DNA of 64,000 nt from Candidatus Gastranaerophilales bacterium (GTDB taxonomy: Bacteria; Cyanobacteriota; Vampirovibrionia; Gastranaerophilales; CAJFVJ01), in the NCBI GenBank assembly GCA_944323485.1, contig CALUSR010000002.1:256048-320047 (forward strand), written 5' to 3'. Positions 26,292-35,209 of this stretch are shown in pieces; the stretch's first letter is position 1; every line of letters starts with the position of its first letter. Position numbers and translations under genes: made by a program. The notes beneath the pieces are model-generated. The model saw only the letters and a program-made list of their open reading frames with translations. It searched no databases and was not told the origin of the DNA.

Positions 26292-27869
26292 TTACTTTTT
26301 CTTATCGCCTGCGAGTTCTGAGTCTATTCTCAAAAATACGGGAGTTAAAGAAGCCTTATCAATGATTTTCTTAGGCTGAATCATTCCCCATTTCAAATCA
26401 TCGAGTTTTATATCAGCGATATTCTTCTCTTCGCCAAGTTGAGAAAGTATTTTCTGAGAAATATCAGGTATAACAGGATACATCAACACAGCAACATGAT
26501 ACATAACTTCTGCTACATTATACAAAACTTTTGCGCAGTCAATAAGAGTATTCTCATCCTTTGCAAGCGACCATGGGGCTGTTTCATTTACATATTTATT
26601 TGTAAGGTTAACTAAAGAGATAACCTCTTCTATTGCCTCGGTAATCATATAAGAATCAAAGTTTTCAACAACTTTTTTCTTCGCATTAAGAGCGGCTTCA
26701 ACGAGTTCTTTAGCATCATCGTTAACAAATTCTTGTTTTATCTCCCCGTCAAAGTATTTGATTAACATGCTCAAAGAGCGGTTAAGAAGATTACCTGTAT
26801 TATTTGCCAAATCGGCATTTACCTTGCTTTTGAAATCTTCATCGCTGTAATTCCCATCTCGACCGAAAGATGTTGTTGTCATAAGAAAATATCTAAGAGC
26901 ATCCGGACTATCAAGATGGTACTGCTCCAATATGCTCTTATGACTGATTACATTACCTAAAGACTTACTCATCTTCTTCTCATCAATCGTAATCCAGCCG
27001 TGAGCAAATATGGTCCCGGGCAATTCTACACCGAGCGCCAGTAAAAGACCTATCCAGTATATTGAATGGAATTTTAGGATATCCTTCCCTATCATCTGGC
27101 AGTTTGCAGGCCAGTATTTTTTGAACAAAGAGTCGTCTTCGCTCTCATATCCTAATGCAGTAATATAGTTAGAAAGAGCATCAATCCACACATAAATTAC
27201 CTGGTCTTTATCCCCCGGAACTTCTATCCCCCAGCTTACTGATGTTTTCGGGCGTGAAACACTGATATCCTGAATATTCTCAAGCTGGTTCAATATCTCA
27301 TTTTTTCTATAAGACGGCAGTATAAAATCAGGATTTGCGTTAATGTGGTCAATTATCTGCTGTTTATATTTTGAAAGCCTGAAGAAATAATTTTCTTCCT
27401 TAACTTCCTGAGGCTTAGCCATATGGTCAGGGCATAATCCGTCTTCGGTTAAATCTTTTTGTGCAAGAAAACATTCGCATCCGCTGCAATATAAACCTGT
27501 ATAAGACGCCTTGTAAATATCTCCCTTCTCAAGAAGCTTTTGGAATATTTTCTGAACAGCTCGTTCATGATACTCATCAGTTGTTCTTATGTATTTGTTG
27601 TAATCCAGATTCAAATCCTGCGCCAGCGCCTGAAAATCAACAACGTTGCTGTCACAAAATTCTTTCGGGGTCATATTGTTTTTCTGAGCGGTCTTCTGTA
27701 TTTTGATGCCATGTTCATCCGATCCGGTAAGAAAATAAACATCATCACCCCGTTGTTTAAAATGTCTTGCTATCACATCAGATGCTATTTTTTCATAAAC
27801 ATGCCCGATATGAGGCTTACCGTTTACATAGTCAATTGCTGTTGTTATATAAAAAGTTTTACCGCTCAT
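26292..27869 (-). CDS. metG: Methionyl-tRNA synthetase
   Basis: Charges tRNA-Met. A 525-residue class I synthetase with the HIGH-type motif PHIGHVYEK near residue 15, a zinc knuckle (CSGCECF followed by LCPDH) near residues 127-148, and KMSKSLGN near residue 300. It lacks the C-terminal EMAP/Arc1p-like dimerisation domain found in longer MetG proteins. GAGGG lies five bases before the ATG. Upstream gene of the metG-tatD pair, divergent from rph. Confidence 0.96.
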   Translation of the reverse strand: MSGKTFYITTAIDYVNGKPHIGHVYEKIASDVIARHFKQRGDDVYFLTGSDEHGIKIQKTAQKNNMTPKEFCDSNVVDFQALAQDLNLDYNKYIRTTDEYHERAVQKIFQKLLEKGDIYKASYTGLYCSGCECFLAQKDLTEDGLCPDHMAKPQEVKEENYFFRLSKYKQQIIDHINANPDFILPSYRKNEILNQLENIQDISVSRPKTSVSWGIEVPGDKDQVIYVWIDALSNYITALGYESEDDSLFKKYWPANCQMIGKDILKFHSIYWIGLLLALGVELPGTIFAHGWITIDEKKMSKSLGNVISHKSILEQYHLDSPDALRYFLMTTTSFGRDGNYSDEDFKSKVNADLANNTGNLLNRSLSMLIKYFDGEIKQEFVNDDAKELVEAALNAKKKVVENFDSYMITEAIEEVISLVNLTNKYVNETAPWSLAKDENTLIDCAKVLYNVAEVMYHVAVLMYPVIPDISQKILSQLGEEKNIADIKLDDLKWGMIQPKKIIDKASLTPVFLRIDSELAGDKKK

Positions 27870-27963
27870 AAGAACCCTCTTTTCTTTTGAAAATTTTTAT
27901 AAAAAAACAATGTTTGTTATATACTTTAGAGTATAAAAAAATAAGCAGAAAGGCAATAAATAT

Positions 27964-28674
27964 ATGAGAGCAAATCGAAAAAACGATGAGTTGAGAAATA
28001 TAAAATTTACCCGCCATTTTACAAAACATGCCTCAGGTTCTGTTCTTGTAGAATGCGGGGATACAAAAGTTATCGTTACGGCTACAGTTGATGAAAAATC
28101 GCCAAAATGGATGGATACTCCATCAGGATGGGTCACGGCGGAATATTCTCTTCTTCCCTCTTCTACAAATACAAGAGTCAGACGAGAAAGAGGAAACAAC
28201 CCGGTTTCAGGACGTACGCAGGAAATCCAGCGCCTCATCGGAAGAAGCCTCCGTGCCTGCATTGACCTAGAAAAACTGGGAGAACGAACCATTACTATTG
28301 ATGCTGACGTAATACAGGCTGACGGAGGAACGAGAACAGCAAGTATATCAGGCGGTTTTGTAGCTCTCAGTGATGCCGTGAAAAAACTTATGGACGAAGG
28401 ACTGTTGAAAGAAAATCCGATAATAGAACCTGTTGCAGCAATCAGCGCCGGAATTCTCGACAATCAAATTCTTCTTGATTTGGAATATTCTGAAGACTCA
28501 ATTGCTGATGTGGATGCAAATATTGTTATGACTGCATCAGGAAAAATTGTCGAATTTCAAACAACGGCAGAAGGCAATCCATTCAGCGAACAACAGCTGA
28601 TAGAGCTTCTGCATACAGGTAAAAAAGCTATTTTTGATATAATTGAAATGCAAAAACAGGCACTGGCAGACTAA
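27964..28674 (+). CDS. rph: Ribonuclease PH
   Basis: Phosphorolytic 3'-5' exoribonuclease that trims tRNA precursors. 236 residues, with SVLVECGDTKVIVTATV, the Arg-rich RVRRERG segment, SGRTQEIQRLIGRSLRA and the active-site Asp region DADVIQADGGTRTASI. AGAAAGG precedes the ATG, and TATACT (27919-27924) within a small palindrome is a plausible -10. First gene of a five-gene operon with hisS, tilS, hpt and a DUF3326 gene. Confidence 0.96.
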   Translation: MRANRKNDELRNIKFTRHFTKHASGSVLVECGDTKVIVTATVDEKSPKWMDTPSGWVTAEYSLLPSSTNTRVRRERGNNPVSGRTQEIQRLIGRSLRACIDLEKLGERTITIDADVIQADGGTRTASISGGFVALSDAVKKLMDEGLLKENPIIEPVAAISAGILDNQILLDLEYSEDSIADVDANIVMTASGKIVEFQTTAEGNPFSEQQLIELLHTGKKAIFDIIEMQKQALAD

Positions 28675-28698
28675 AAAGATTAATTTCAGGAGAAGAAT

Positions 28699-29940
28699 AT
28701 GACTATACAGGCTCAAAAAGGAACAAAAGATATATTACCGGGAGACTCACAGAAATGGCAGTTTATGGAAGAAACGGCAAAAGAAGTCTTCTCAAATGCC
28801 AACTATCAGGAAATAAGAACTCCGATTTTTGAAGCTACGGAACTGTTCTCAAGAGGGGTCGGAACAACTACAGATATTGTTAACAAAGAGATGTATACAT
28901 TTATACAAAAAGAAAGAAGTATCACCCTCCGCCCTGAGAATACGGCAGGAGTAGTAAGAGCCTTCATCGAAAACGGAATGCACAGACTCTCTGCACCGGT
29001 AAAACTCTGGTACCACGGTCCTATGTTCCGTTATGAAAGACCTCAGGCAGGACGTCAAAGACAATTCCATCAGGTAGGATTGGAGTTATTCGGAATAGAA
29101 GGTCCGGTTGCCGATGCAGAGGCAATAGCTATGGCTATCGAATATCTCAAAAAACTCGGGTTGCCTGATTTATCTCTTGAAATAAACTCCCTCGGCTGCC
29201 CGAAGTGCAGAACGGCATACCGTGACAGACTGAAGGAAGTAATTTCAAAAAATATAGACAAATTCTGTGAAAACTGCCAAAGCCGTCTTGATAAGAATCC
29301 TCTTCGAATTCTTGACTGTAAAGTGTCTCAATGTCAGGAGCTGCTTGCAGATAAAGAGATACAGGACGTAATTAACTCTGATTTTATATGCGAAGAGTGC
29401 TCTGAGCACTTTGAAAAACTGAAAGAATACCTCGATGCAATGGGAGTCAAATACAGTGTCAACAAATTGCTCGTAAGGGGGCTTGACTACTACAACAGAA
29501 CTGTTTTTGAAATAAAATCAAATTCTCTCGGTTCTCAAAATGCAGTCTGCGGCGGCGGAAGATATGACGCACTGACAGAGCTGCTCGGCGGTCAACCGAC
29601 TTATTCTGTCGGCTGGGCAATGGGGATGGAACGTCTTCTTTCTTTGATAAACTACGACGTAAAAGATTATCTTGATGTTTTTGTTGTATCAAGTTCAGAA
29701 AAAGAAGCTTTTCTTCTTGCTCAATATCTCAGAGAACATGGATTCAAAGCTGATTTTGATATGAACTGCAAAAATTTCAAAAAACAATTTGAAAAAGCCT
29801 CAAAACTGAATGCGAAATATGCTTTCGTCCTAGGTGAAGATGAAATAAGCAACTCAACAGTAACTGTAAAAAATCTTGCAACAACAGAGCAAAAAATAAT
29901 CAAACGTGATGATATGCTTAATTTCTTAAATCAAGTATAA
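28699..29940 (+). CDS. hisS: Histidyl-tRNA synthetase
   Basis: Class II synthetase for tRNA-His, 413 residues. Motif 2 reads MFRYERPQAGRQRQFHQVG, the histidine-specific signature appears as LVRGLDYYNRTVFE, and motif 3 is GWAMGMERLL. The C-terminal anticodon-binding domain is complete. Cys pairs (CPKC, CENC, CEEC) lie in the insertion domain. 24 bases after rph and 7 bases before tilS. Confidence 0.96.
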   Translation: MTIQAQKGTKDILPGDSQKWQFMEETAKEVFSNANYQEIRTPIFEATELFSRGVGTTTDIVNKEMYTFIQKERSITLRPENTAGVVRAFIENGMHRLSAPVKLWYHGPMFRYERPQAGRQRQFHQVGLELFGIEGPVADAEAIAMAIEYLKKLGLPDLSLEINSLGCPKCRTAYRDRLKEVISKNIDKFCENCQSRLDKNPLRILDCKVSQCQELLADKEIQDVINSDFICEECSEHFEKLKEYLDAMGVKYSVNKLLVRGLDYYNRTVFEIKSNSLGSQNAVCGGGRYDALTELLGGQPTYSVGWAMGMERLLSLINYDVKDYLDVFVVSSSEKEAFLLAQYLREHGFKADFDMNCKNFKKQFEKASKLNAKYAFVLGEDEISNSTVTVKNLATTEQKIIKRDDMLNFLNQV

Positions 29941-29941
29941 T
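29936..29941 (+). promoter_or_regulatory. TATAAT box six bases before tilS
   Basis: A perfect TATAAT overlaps the hisS stop codon and is followed by AAAACC and the tilS ATG. There is no Shine-Dalgarno sequence. It may be an internal promoter giving a leaderless tilS message, or chance in AT-rich DNA; no convincing -35 is present. Confidence 0.3.
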
Positions 29942-29947
29942 AAAACC

Positions 29948-31294
29948 ATGGGCATAGAAACTAAAACGCTGGATTTTTTGGAAGAATATAACCTGCTTGA
30001 ACCTGGTTCAATATGGATTGTCGGTTTTTCATGCGGTTACGACTCACTTTGTCTTCTGCATGTTCTAAAAAAAATAGCAAAACAATATTCAATAAGATTA
30101 ATTGCGGCTCACCTCAACCATAATTGGAGAGGAGAAGAGTCATTTTCAGAACAGGAGAGGGCAAGAGAATTCTGCAAGAAGAATGACATAGAATTCTACA
30201 CGGAAACACTGACAGATGAAATCCCGAAAACAGAAACAGTTGCAAGAGAATACAGATACTGGTTCTTCAAAAAAGCAGCAGAACAATATAATGCAAAAGT
30301 CCTGTTCACCGCACACACACAGACGGACAATGCAGAAACAATTCTTTATAGAATAATCAAAGGAACCGGAGTAAAAGGACTTTCAGGAATAGCTCCCAAA
30401 AGAGATATGGGGTCATTTTGCGTTTACCGCCCAATGCTTGAAGTCGAAAGAGAAGACACAATATTTTATTGCCTGGGAAATGCCCTCGATGCCTGCAACG
30501 ACTCAAGCAACTACGACAAAAAATACATGAGAAACAAAATCAGAATTGATATCATCTCCCAGCTCAAGAAAATAAACAAGAATGTAGAAACAGCCCTCGC
30601 ACAGCTCGGGAAAATAGCAGAAGATTATGAAGATATAGTTGCAGATGCAGCACCTGATTTTAACTTTGAAACAGGGGCTTCAACAAAAGATTTTACAAAC
30701 CTGAAGGACGGTATGCAGCGTGTTATCATCAGAAAATTTTTGACAGAAAAATCAATCGAATACGACTACGAAAAAATAAATATCATCTTAGATAAAATCA
30801 AAGAAAACTCTTCAATCAAAGCAGGGAAAAAATTTTCCATCGCTGATGGAATGTGGCTTTTTGTTTCCAGTGAGCACATAAAATTTTTAAGTGCCTGCCA
30901 GGACTTTTTCGTTGATGAAGATTTAGAAATCTATGAAAATCAGGAAACTTATATCCAGTTTTTGAATAAGACAATCAAAATTTCAAAATTTGAAGGAGAC
31001 TCTGTTTCATCTTATCCCAAAGAAACAGAAAACACTGTTTTAGCAAATATGAGCAAGTTGCATTTCCCTCTTGTTTTAAGAACACGCAACCCGGGTGATA
31101 TCATACAGCCGTTTGGTATGGAAGGGAAAATGAAACTGAAAAAATATTTTATCAACAAAGCCATTCCACGCTACAAAAGAGATACCATTCCGCTTCTTGC
31201 TTACGGGGATGAAGTCCTATGGGTCATAGGCGTCGGCATAAGCGAGAAACTAAGAGTTGAAAATAAACCAACACATATTATAGAAATAAAATGA
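29948..31294 (+). CDS. tilS: tRNA(Ile)-lysidine synthase
   Basis: Converts C34 of the CAU-anticodon tRNA-Ile to lysidine using ATP. 448 residues. The N-terminal PP-loop is SCGYDS where most relatives have SGGxDS, so Cys replaces one Gly. HLNHNWRGEES, GTGVKGLSGI and DASNY-like (DSSNYDKKYMRNKIR) segments and the C-terminal TilS domain (RTRNPGD, KKYFINKAIPRYKRD) are intact. No ribosome binding site; it is probably coupled to hisS or leaderless. hpt follows ten bases later, a widespread pairing. Confidence 0.93.
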   Translation: MGIETKTLDFLEEYNLLEPGSIWIVGFSCGYDSLCLLHVLKKIAKQYSIRLIAAHLNHNWRGEESFSEQERAREFCKKNDIEFYTETLTDEIPKTETVAREYRYWFFKKAAEQYNAKVLFTAHTQTDNAETILYRIIKGTGVKGLSGIAPKRDMGSFCVYRPMLEVEREDTIFYCLGNALDACNDSSNYDKKYMRNKIRIDIISQLKKINKNVETALAQLGKIAEDYEDIVADAAPDFNFETGASTKDFTNLKDGMQRVIIRKFLTEKSIEYDYEKINIILDKIKENSSIKAGKKFSIADGMWLFVSSEHIKFLSACQDFFVDEDLEIYENQETYIQFLNKTIKISKFEGDSVSSYPKETENTVLANMSKLHFPLVLRTRNPGDIIQPFGMEGKMKLKKYFINKAIPRYKRDTIPLLAYGDEVLWVIGVGISEKLRVENKPTHIIEIK

Positions 31295-31304
31295 GGTATT
31301 CATA

Positions 31305-31850
31305 ATGATAGTTCTCGACAGAAAAAAAGAAGATCTTGTAGAGCTTTTCTCAGAAGAAGCAATCCAGAAACGTATAGCAGAAATAGCAAAACAGATTAAT
31401 GCAGATTACCCTTCAGATGAGCCTATGTGCGTAATCTGTGTACTAAAAGGCGCTGTTTTATTTGCTTGCGACTTAATCAAACATATCGATAAAGAAACAC
31501 ATTTTGAATTTATAAAACTCGAAAGCTACGGCAACTCTCAATCATCATCAGGAGAAGTAAAATCAGTATCAATGGCTCTGCCCAACCTGAATTCAAAGAA
31601 TGTCCTTGTTGTTGAAGATATTGTGGATACAGGACTCACGGCAAAATTTTTGCTTGATTACATCCAGATGCATTTCCAGCCCAAAATGCTGAAACTCGTA
31701 GCCCTGCTCAACAAAAAATGTGCAAGGGTTCATGACATCAAAGTTGACTACTACGGATTTGAAATTGATAACAAATTTGTAGTAGGCTACGGGCTTGATT
31801 ATATGGGCTACTACAGAAATCTGCCTTATATAGGATATTTCCCTCAATGA
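31305..31850 (+). CDS. hpt: Hypoxanthine phosphoribosyltransferase
   Basis: Salvages hypoxanthine/guanine with PRPP. 181 residues. The PRPP-binding motif is VLVVEDIVDTGLTAKFLL near residue 100, with the N-terminal VCVLKGAVLFACDL and the flexible-loop LESYGNSQSSSGEV. Normal length. Overlaps the next gene by four bases (ATGA). Confidence 0.95.
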   Translation: MIVLDRKKEDLVELFSEEAIQKRIAEIAKQINADYPSDEPMCVICVLKGAVLFACDLIKHIDKETHFEFIKLESYGNSQSSSGEVKSVSMALPNLNSKNVLVVEDIVDTGLTAKFLLDYIQMHFQPKMLKLVALLNKKCARVHDIKVDYYGFEIDNKFVVGYGLDYMGYYRNLPYIGYFPQ

Positions 31851-32815
31851 AAAAAACTCCCCTGAATGTATTCATTGTTCCAACAGGTGTTGGTGCCTCA
31901 ATAGGCGGCTATGCAGGAGATGCCTCAGGTGCGGCACGTATGTTCTCAAAAATCGGTAAGCTGATAGTAAACCCGAATGTTGTTAATGCAGCTGTTTTTT
32001 CAGGAATAGATGAAAATATGCTCTACACGGAAGGATATATTATCGATGAATTTTTCAAGGGAAACATCACTCTGAGAGAATCAAAAAATAACAAAATAGG
32101 CATAATTTTCGATAAATCAATTCCCGAATATGTCCTGAATGTACACATAAATACAATTAATGCCGTAAAAACAGTCTATGGAATAGACATATTTGACTAT
32201 GAAATAACCAAAGAGCCGGTAGGCGTTGAGTTTTTTGTAAACGAAAACGGAATATCATCAGGAATTATCAAAAATGCAGACACTTTAATCAAAGCCGGAA
32301 ATAATTTAAAAAATAAAGGAGCTCAGGCTCTCGGAATTGTTTGCCTGTTTGATAACTCTGATGATGAAGACTATGAAAATGCAGACGGAGTTGACCCTGT
32401 TGGCGGGGTAGAGGGGATTATATCTCATATCATAAGCAGGGAGATGAAACTTCCATGTGCACATGCGCCGGCATTTTCTGACATAAACATTCCAACCAGG
32501 ATAGTAAACCCGAAAGCTGCCGCAGAATATATTACACCGACATTCCTTCCATGTATTCTTCTAGGATTGAACAACGCTCCTCAGATAGTTTCATGTGAAG
32601 ACAAACAGGATAGTGATTACAGTATTGATGATGTAAATTCTTTGATAGTACCTTTTAACTCTCTTGGGTCAATACCTGTTTTGCAAGCAGCTGAAAGAGG
32701 TATCAGAATTTTTGCCGTAAAAGAAAATTCGACAATTCTTGATGTTGATGCATCCTCTTTGGGAATTGATGTTATAGAGGTTGAAGAGTACAAAGATATT
32801 TTAAATATTCTTTAA
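31847..32815 (+). CDS. DUF3326 domain protein
   Basis: A 322-residue protein with the DUF3326 pattern: FIVPTGVGASIGGYAGDA at the N-terminus, NPNVVNAA, DPVGGVEGIISHIISR and SDINIPTRIVNPKAAAEYI. From general knowledge this family is mostly found in Cyanobacteria and plastid-bearing plants and has no known reaction. It overlaps hpt by four bases and closes the rph-hisS-tilS-hpt operon, suggesting coupled translation with purine salvage or tRNA genes. No membrane segment. Confidence 0.85.
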   Translation: MKKTPLNVFIVPTGVGASIGGYAGDASGAARMFSKIGKLIVNPNVVNAAVFSGIDENMLYTEGYIIDEFFKGNITLRESKNNKIGIIFDKSIPEYVLNVHINTINAVKTVYGIDIFDYEITKEPVGVEFFVNENGISSGIIKNADTLIKAGNNLKNKGAQALGIVCLFDNSDDEDYENADGVDPVGGVEGIISHIISREMKLPCAHAPAFSDINIPTRIVNPKAAAEYITPTFLPCILLGLNNAPQIVSCEDKQDSDYSIDDVNSLIVPFNSLGSIPVLQAAERGIRIFAVKENSTILDVDASSLGIDVIEVEEYKDILNIL

Positions 32816-32820
32816 ACATC

Positions 32821-32850
32821 AAAAAGGCGGTGTATAAACACCGCCTTTTT
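32821..32850 (+). terminator. Bidirectional intrinsic terminator
   Basis: Perfect 13-base stem AAAAAGGCGGTGT against ACACCGCCTTTTT, ATAA loop, between the convergent DUF3326 and pnp genes. Confidence 0.95.
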
Positions 32851-32867
32851 GAAAATAAATTATGTTT

Positions 32868-35003
32868 CTACTGAAGGAATTGTTGTTTTTCTTCCTCAGA
32901 AACACCTTTCATCGTAAGATTTGTTCTTCCTTTTTCGTCAATTTTGATAACCTTCACGATTACCTCCTGACCGTGAGAAAGCACTTCATCAACAGTGTTG
33001 ATGCGATGGTCAGCTATTTGAGATATGTGTACCATACCATCTTTGCCGCCGCCAAGTTCAACAATAGCTCCGATAGGAAGGATTTTGATTACACGACCTT
33101 TTATTACCATACCCGGTTCAGGTTTGAAAGTCAGGTCTTTTATCATCTTGATTGCAATATCAGCACCTTCTTTATCGTTGCTTGTAATCGTAACTTCACC
33201 GTTATCATTGATATCGATGGTTGCACCAGATGCATCGATAATACCTCTGATTGTTTTACCGCCAGGTCCGATAACAGTTCCGATTTCATCAGTGTTGACT
33301 TTCATTGTATAAATTCTCGGAGCAAATTCACTTACATCAGCTCTCGGTTCGGAGATGGTTTCTCTCATTTTGTTCATAATGAACAAACGACCGTCTTTCG
33401 CTTGCATAAGAGCTCTTCTCAAAGTTTCGGTAGAAATACCTTTGATTTTCATATCCATCTGCAAAGCAGTGATACCGACTTCATTACCTGTAACTTTGAA
33501 ATCCATATCGCCCAAGAAGTCTTCAATTCCCTGAATATCAGTAAGAATGACAACATCATCGCCTTCTTTTATCAAGCCCATTGCAACCCCGCCAATCATA
33601 GTTTTGAGAGGAACACCTGCGTCCATCAACGCAAGACAGCTGCCGCAAGTACTAGCCATACTTGTTGAACCGTTTGATTCCAAAACATCTGATGTGACAC
33701 GAATAGCATAACCAAATTCTTCATGAGGAGGAAGTGCGGGCAATATAGCTCTTTCAGCAAGGTTACCATGTCCGATTTCTCTTCTTCCGGGACCTCTCAG
33801 CGGTCTTACTTCACCGACAGAAAAACCTGGGAATGCATATGTGTGCATATACATTTTTTCTTTCTGAGGGTCAATCCCATCAAGTTCTTGAGCCATGCCC
33901 GGACCTGCAAGAGTTGCAACAGAAAGAACCTGAGTCTGTCCTCTTGTGAAAACAGCTGAACCATGAGTTCTCGGAAGCATACCGACTTCACACCATATCG
34001 GTCTGATATCAGTAGATTTTCTACCATCAGCTCTGACTCCTTCGTTAATAATCATTGCTCTCATGATTTTCTTTTCGAGATATTTAAACTCTTCTGCAAC
34101 GAAGTCAATGTCGGATTCTTCGATAAGTTTTTTGATTTCATTATCTTCAGGAAGCTCTTCAAGTTTTTGAGCGAGAAGTTCTTTTGCTTCTTTGAGTTTG
34201 TTCTGTCTGTATTCTCTGTCAAAGTTGTGATAAGCATCAAAGACCATATCATAGCAGTTTTCTTTGATGAAATCAGCTAACGGCTGAGTGTTGAAAGGAT
34301 TTACAAACTGAAGAGGCTCTACACCGCATTCTTTCATAAAATCTTTCTGAGCCTGTACCTGTTTTCTGATTTCAACCTGTGCAACTTCAACAGCTTGCAG
34401 AATATCATCTTCGGTAACAAATTTACATCCTGCTTCCACCATAATTACTGATTCTTCAGTACCTGCTATTACGATATCCAAATCGCTTTTGTTTGCCTGC
34501 TGATAAGTCGGATTGACAATATATTCACCGTCCAATCTGCTTATTCTGACTGCACCGATAGGACCTTCAAAAGGTGCACCTGAAAGACTCAAAGCTGCCG
34601 AAGCACCCAAAACGGCAAGTGTATCAGGCTGGACTTCCTGATCAGAGCTGAGAGTTGATGCAACAATCTGAACATCATTTCTGTATCCTTTCGGGAACAG
34701 AGGTCTGATAGGACGGTCTATCAAACGGCTTATTAAAATAGCTTTATCTGAGGGTTTGCCTTCTTTTCTGTTAAATCCTCCCGGTATTTTACCGACAGAT
34801 GACATTTTTTCTTCATAATCAATCAGGAGAGGGAAGAAATCAATCCCGACTCTAGGTTCTTCGCTGACGGTAGCTGCAACAAGGATGACAGTATCTTCAC
34901 ATCTTACGGTTACAGAAGCCGTAGCACTTTTGGCATACTTGCCTGTTTCAATCGTAACGGTTCTTCCGCCGATTTCCAAACTAAAGTTCTTTACTTCATT
35001 CAT
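32868..35003 (-). CDS. pnp: Polyribonucleotide nucleotidyltransferase (PNPase)
   Basis: Phosphorolytic 3'-5' exoribonuclease of mRNA decay. 711 residues: two RNase PH-like domains (about 1-220 and 300-540) separated by a helical region, a KH domain (IGPGGKTIRGIIDASGATIDI, about residue 568) and a C-terminal S1 domain (KGRVIKILPIGAIVEL, about residue 630). The FFRR-like and EVRPLRGPGRREIGHGNLAERA segments are typical. AAGGG lies ten bases before the ATG. Divergent from the MFS gene across about 200 AT-rich bases with no visible gene. Confidence 0.96.
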   Translation of the reverse strand: MNEVKNFSLEIGGRTVTIETGKYAKSATASVTVRCEDTVILVAATVSEEPRVGIDFFPLLIDYEEKMSSVGKIPGGFNRKEGKPSDKAILISRLIDRPIRPLFPKGYRNDVQIVASTLSSDQEVQPDTLAVLGASAALSLSGAPFEGPIGAVRISRLDGEYIVNPTYQQANKSDLDIVIAGTEESVIMVEAGCKFVTEDDILQAVEVAQVEIRKQVQAQKDFMKECGVEPLQFVNPFNTQPLADFIKENCYDMVFDAYHNFDREYRQNKLKEAKELLAQKLEELPEDNEIKKLIEESDIDFVAEEFKYLEKKIMRAMIINEGVRADGRKSTDIRPIWCEVGMLPRTHGSAVFTRGQTQVLSVATLAGPGMAQELDGIDPQKEKMYMHTYAFPGFSVGEVRPLRGPGRREIGHGNLAERAILPALPPHEEFGYAIRVTSDVLESNGSTSMASTCGSCLALMDAGVPLKTMIGGVAMGLIKEGDDVVILTDIQGIEDFLGDMDFKVTGNEVGITALQMDMKIKGISTETLRRALMQAKDGRLFIMNKMRETISEPRADVSEFAPRIYTMKVNTDEIGTVIGPGGKTIRGIIDASGATIDINDNGEVTITSNDKEGADIAIKMIKDLTFKPEPGMVIKGRVIKILPIGAIVELGGGKDGMVHISQIADHRINTVDEVLSHGQEVIVKVIKIDEKGRTNLTMKGVSEEEKQQFLQ

Positions 35004-35209
35004 TTTTTATACCCTTTTTTATCTTTCATATAACAGTATATAAGAAAAATCATTTATAACCAATCATTAAATAAAAATAATTTTATTGAATTAAGTGCTT
35101 TTTCCTATATAATTCTATTAATACGCTTTATTTTACATAAGTTGTATTTGCATATTTTTTAATAAATTTATAATATAATTTAACTATATTATTAGAGAAG
35201 GAGTAATTA

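Noticed and set aside
27897-28463. 188-codon frame on the minus strand
   Set aside because: Antisense to rph and its leader; no recognisable protein features.
32862-33668. 268-codon frame on the plus strand
   Set aside because: Lies antisense within pnp; composition (many Phe, Cys, His, Ser) is that of a codon-shadow, with no ribosome binding site.
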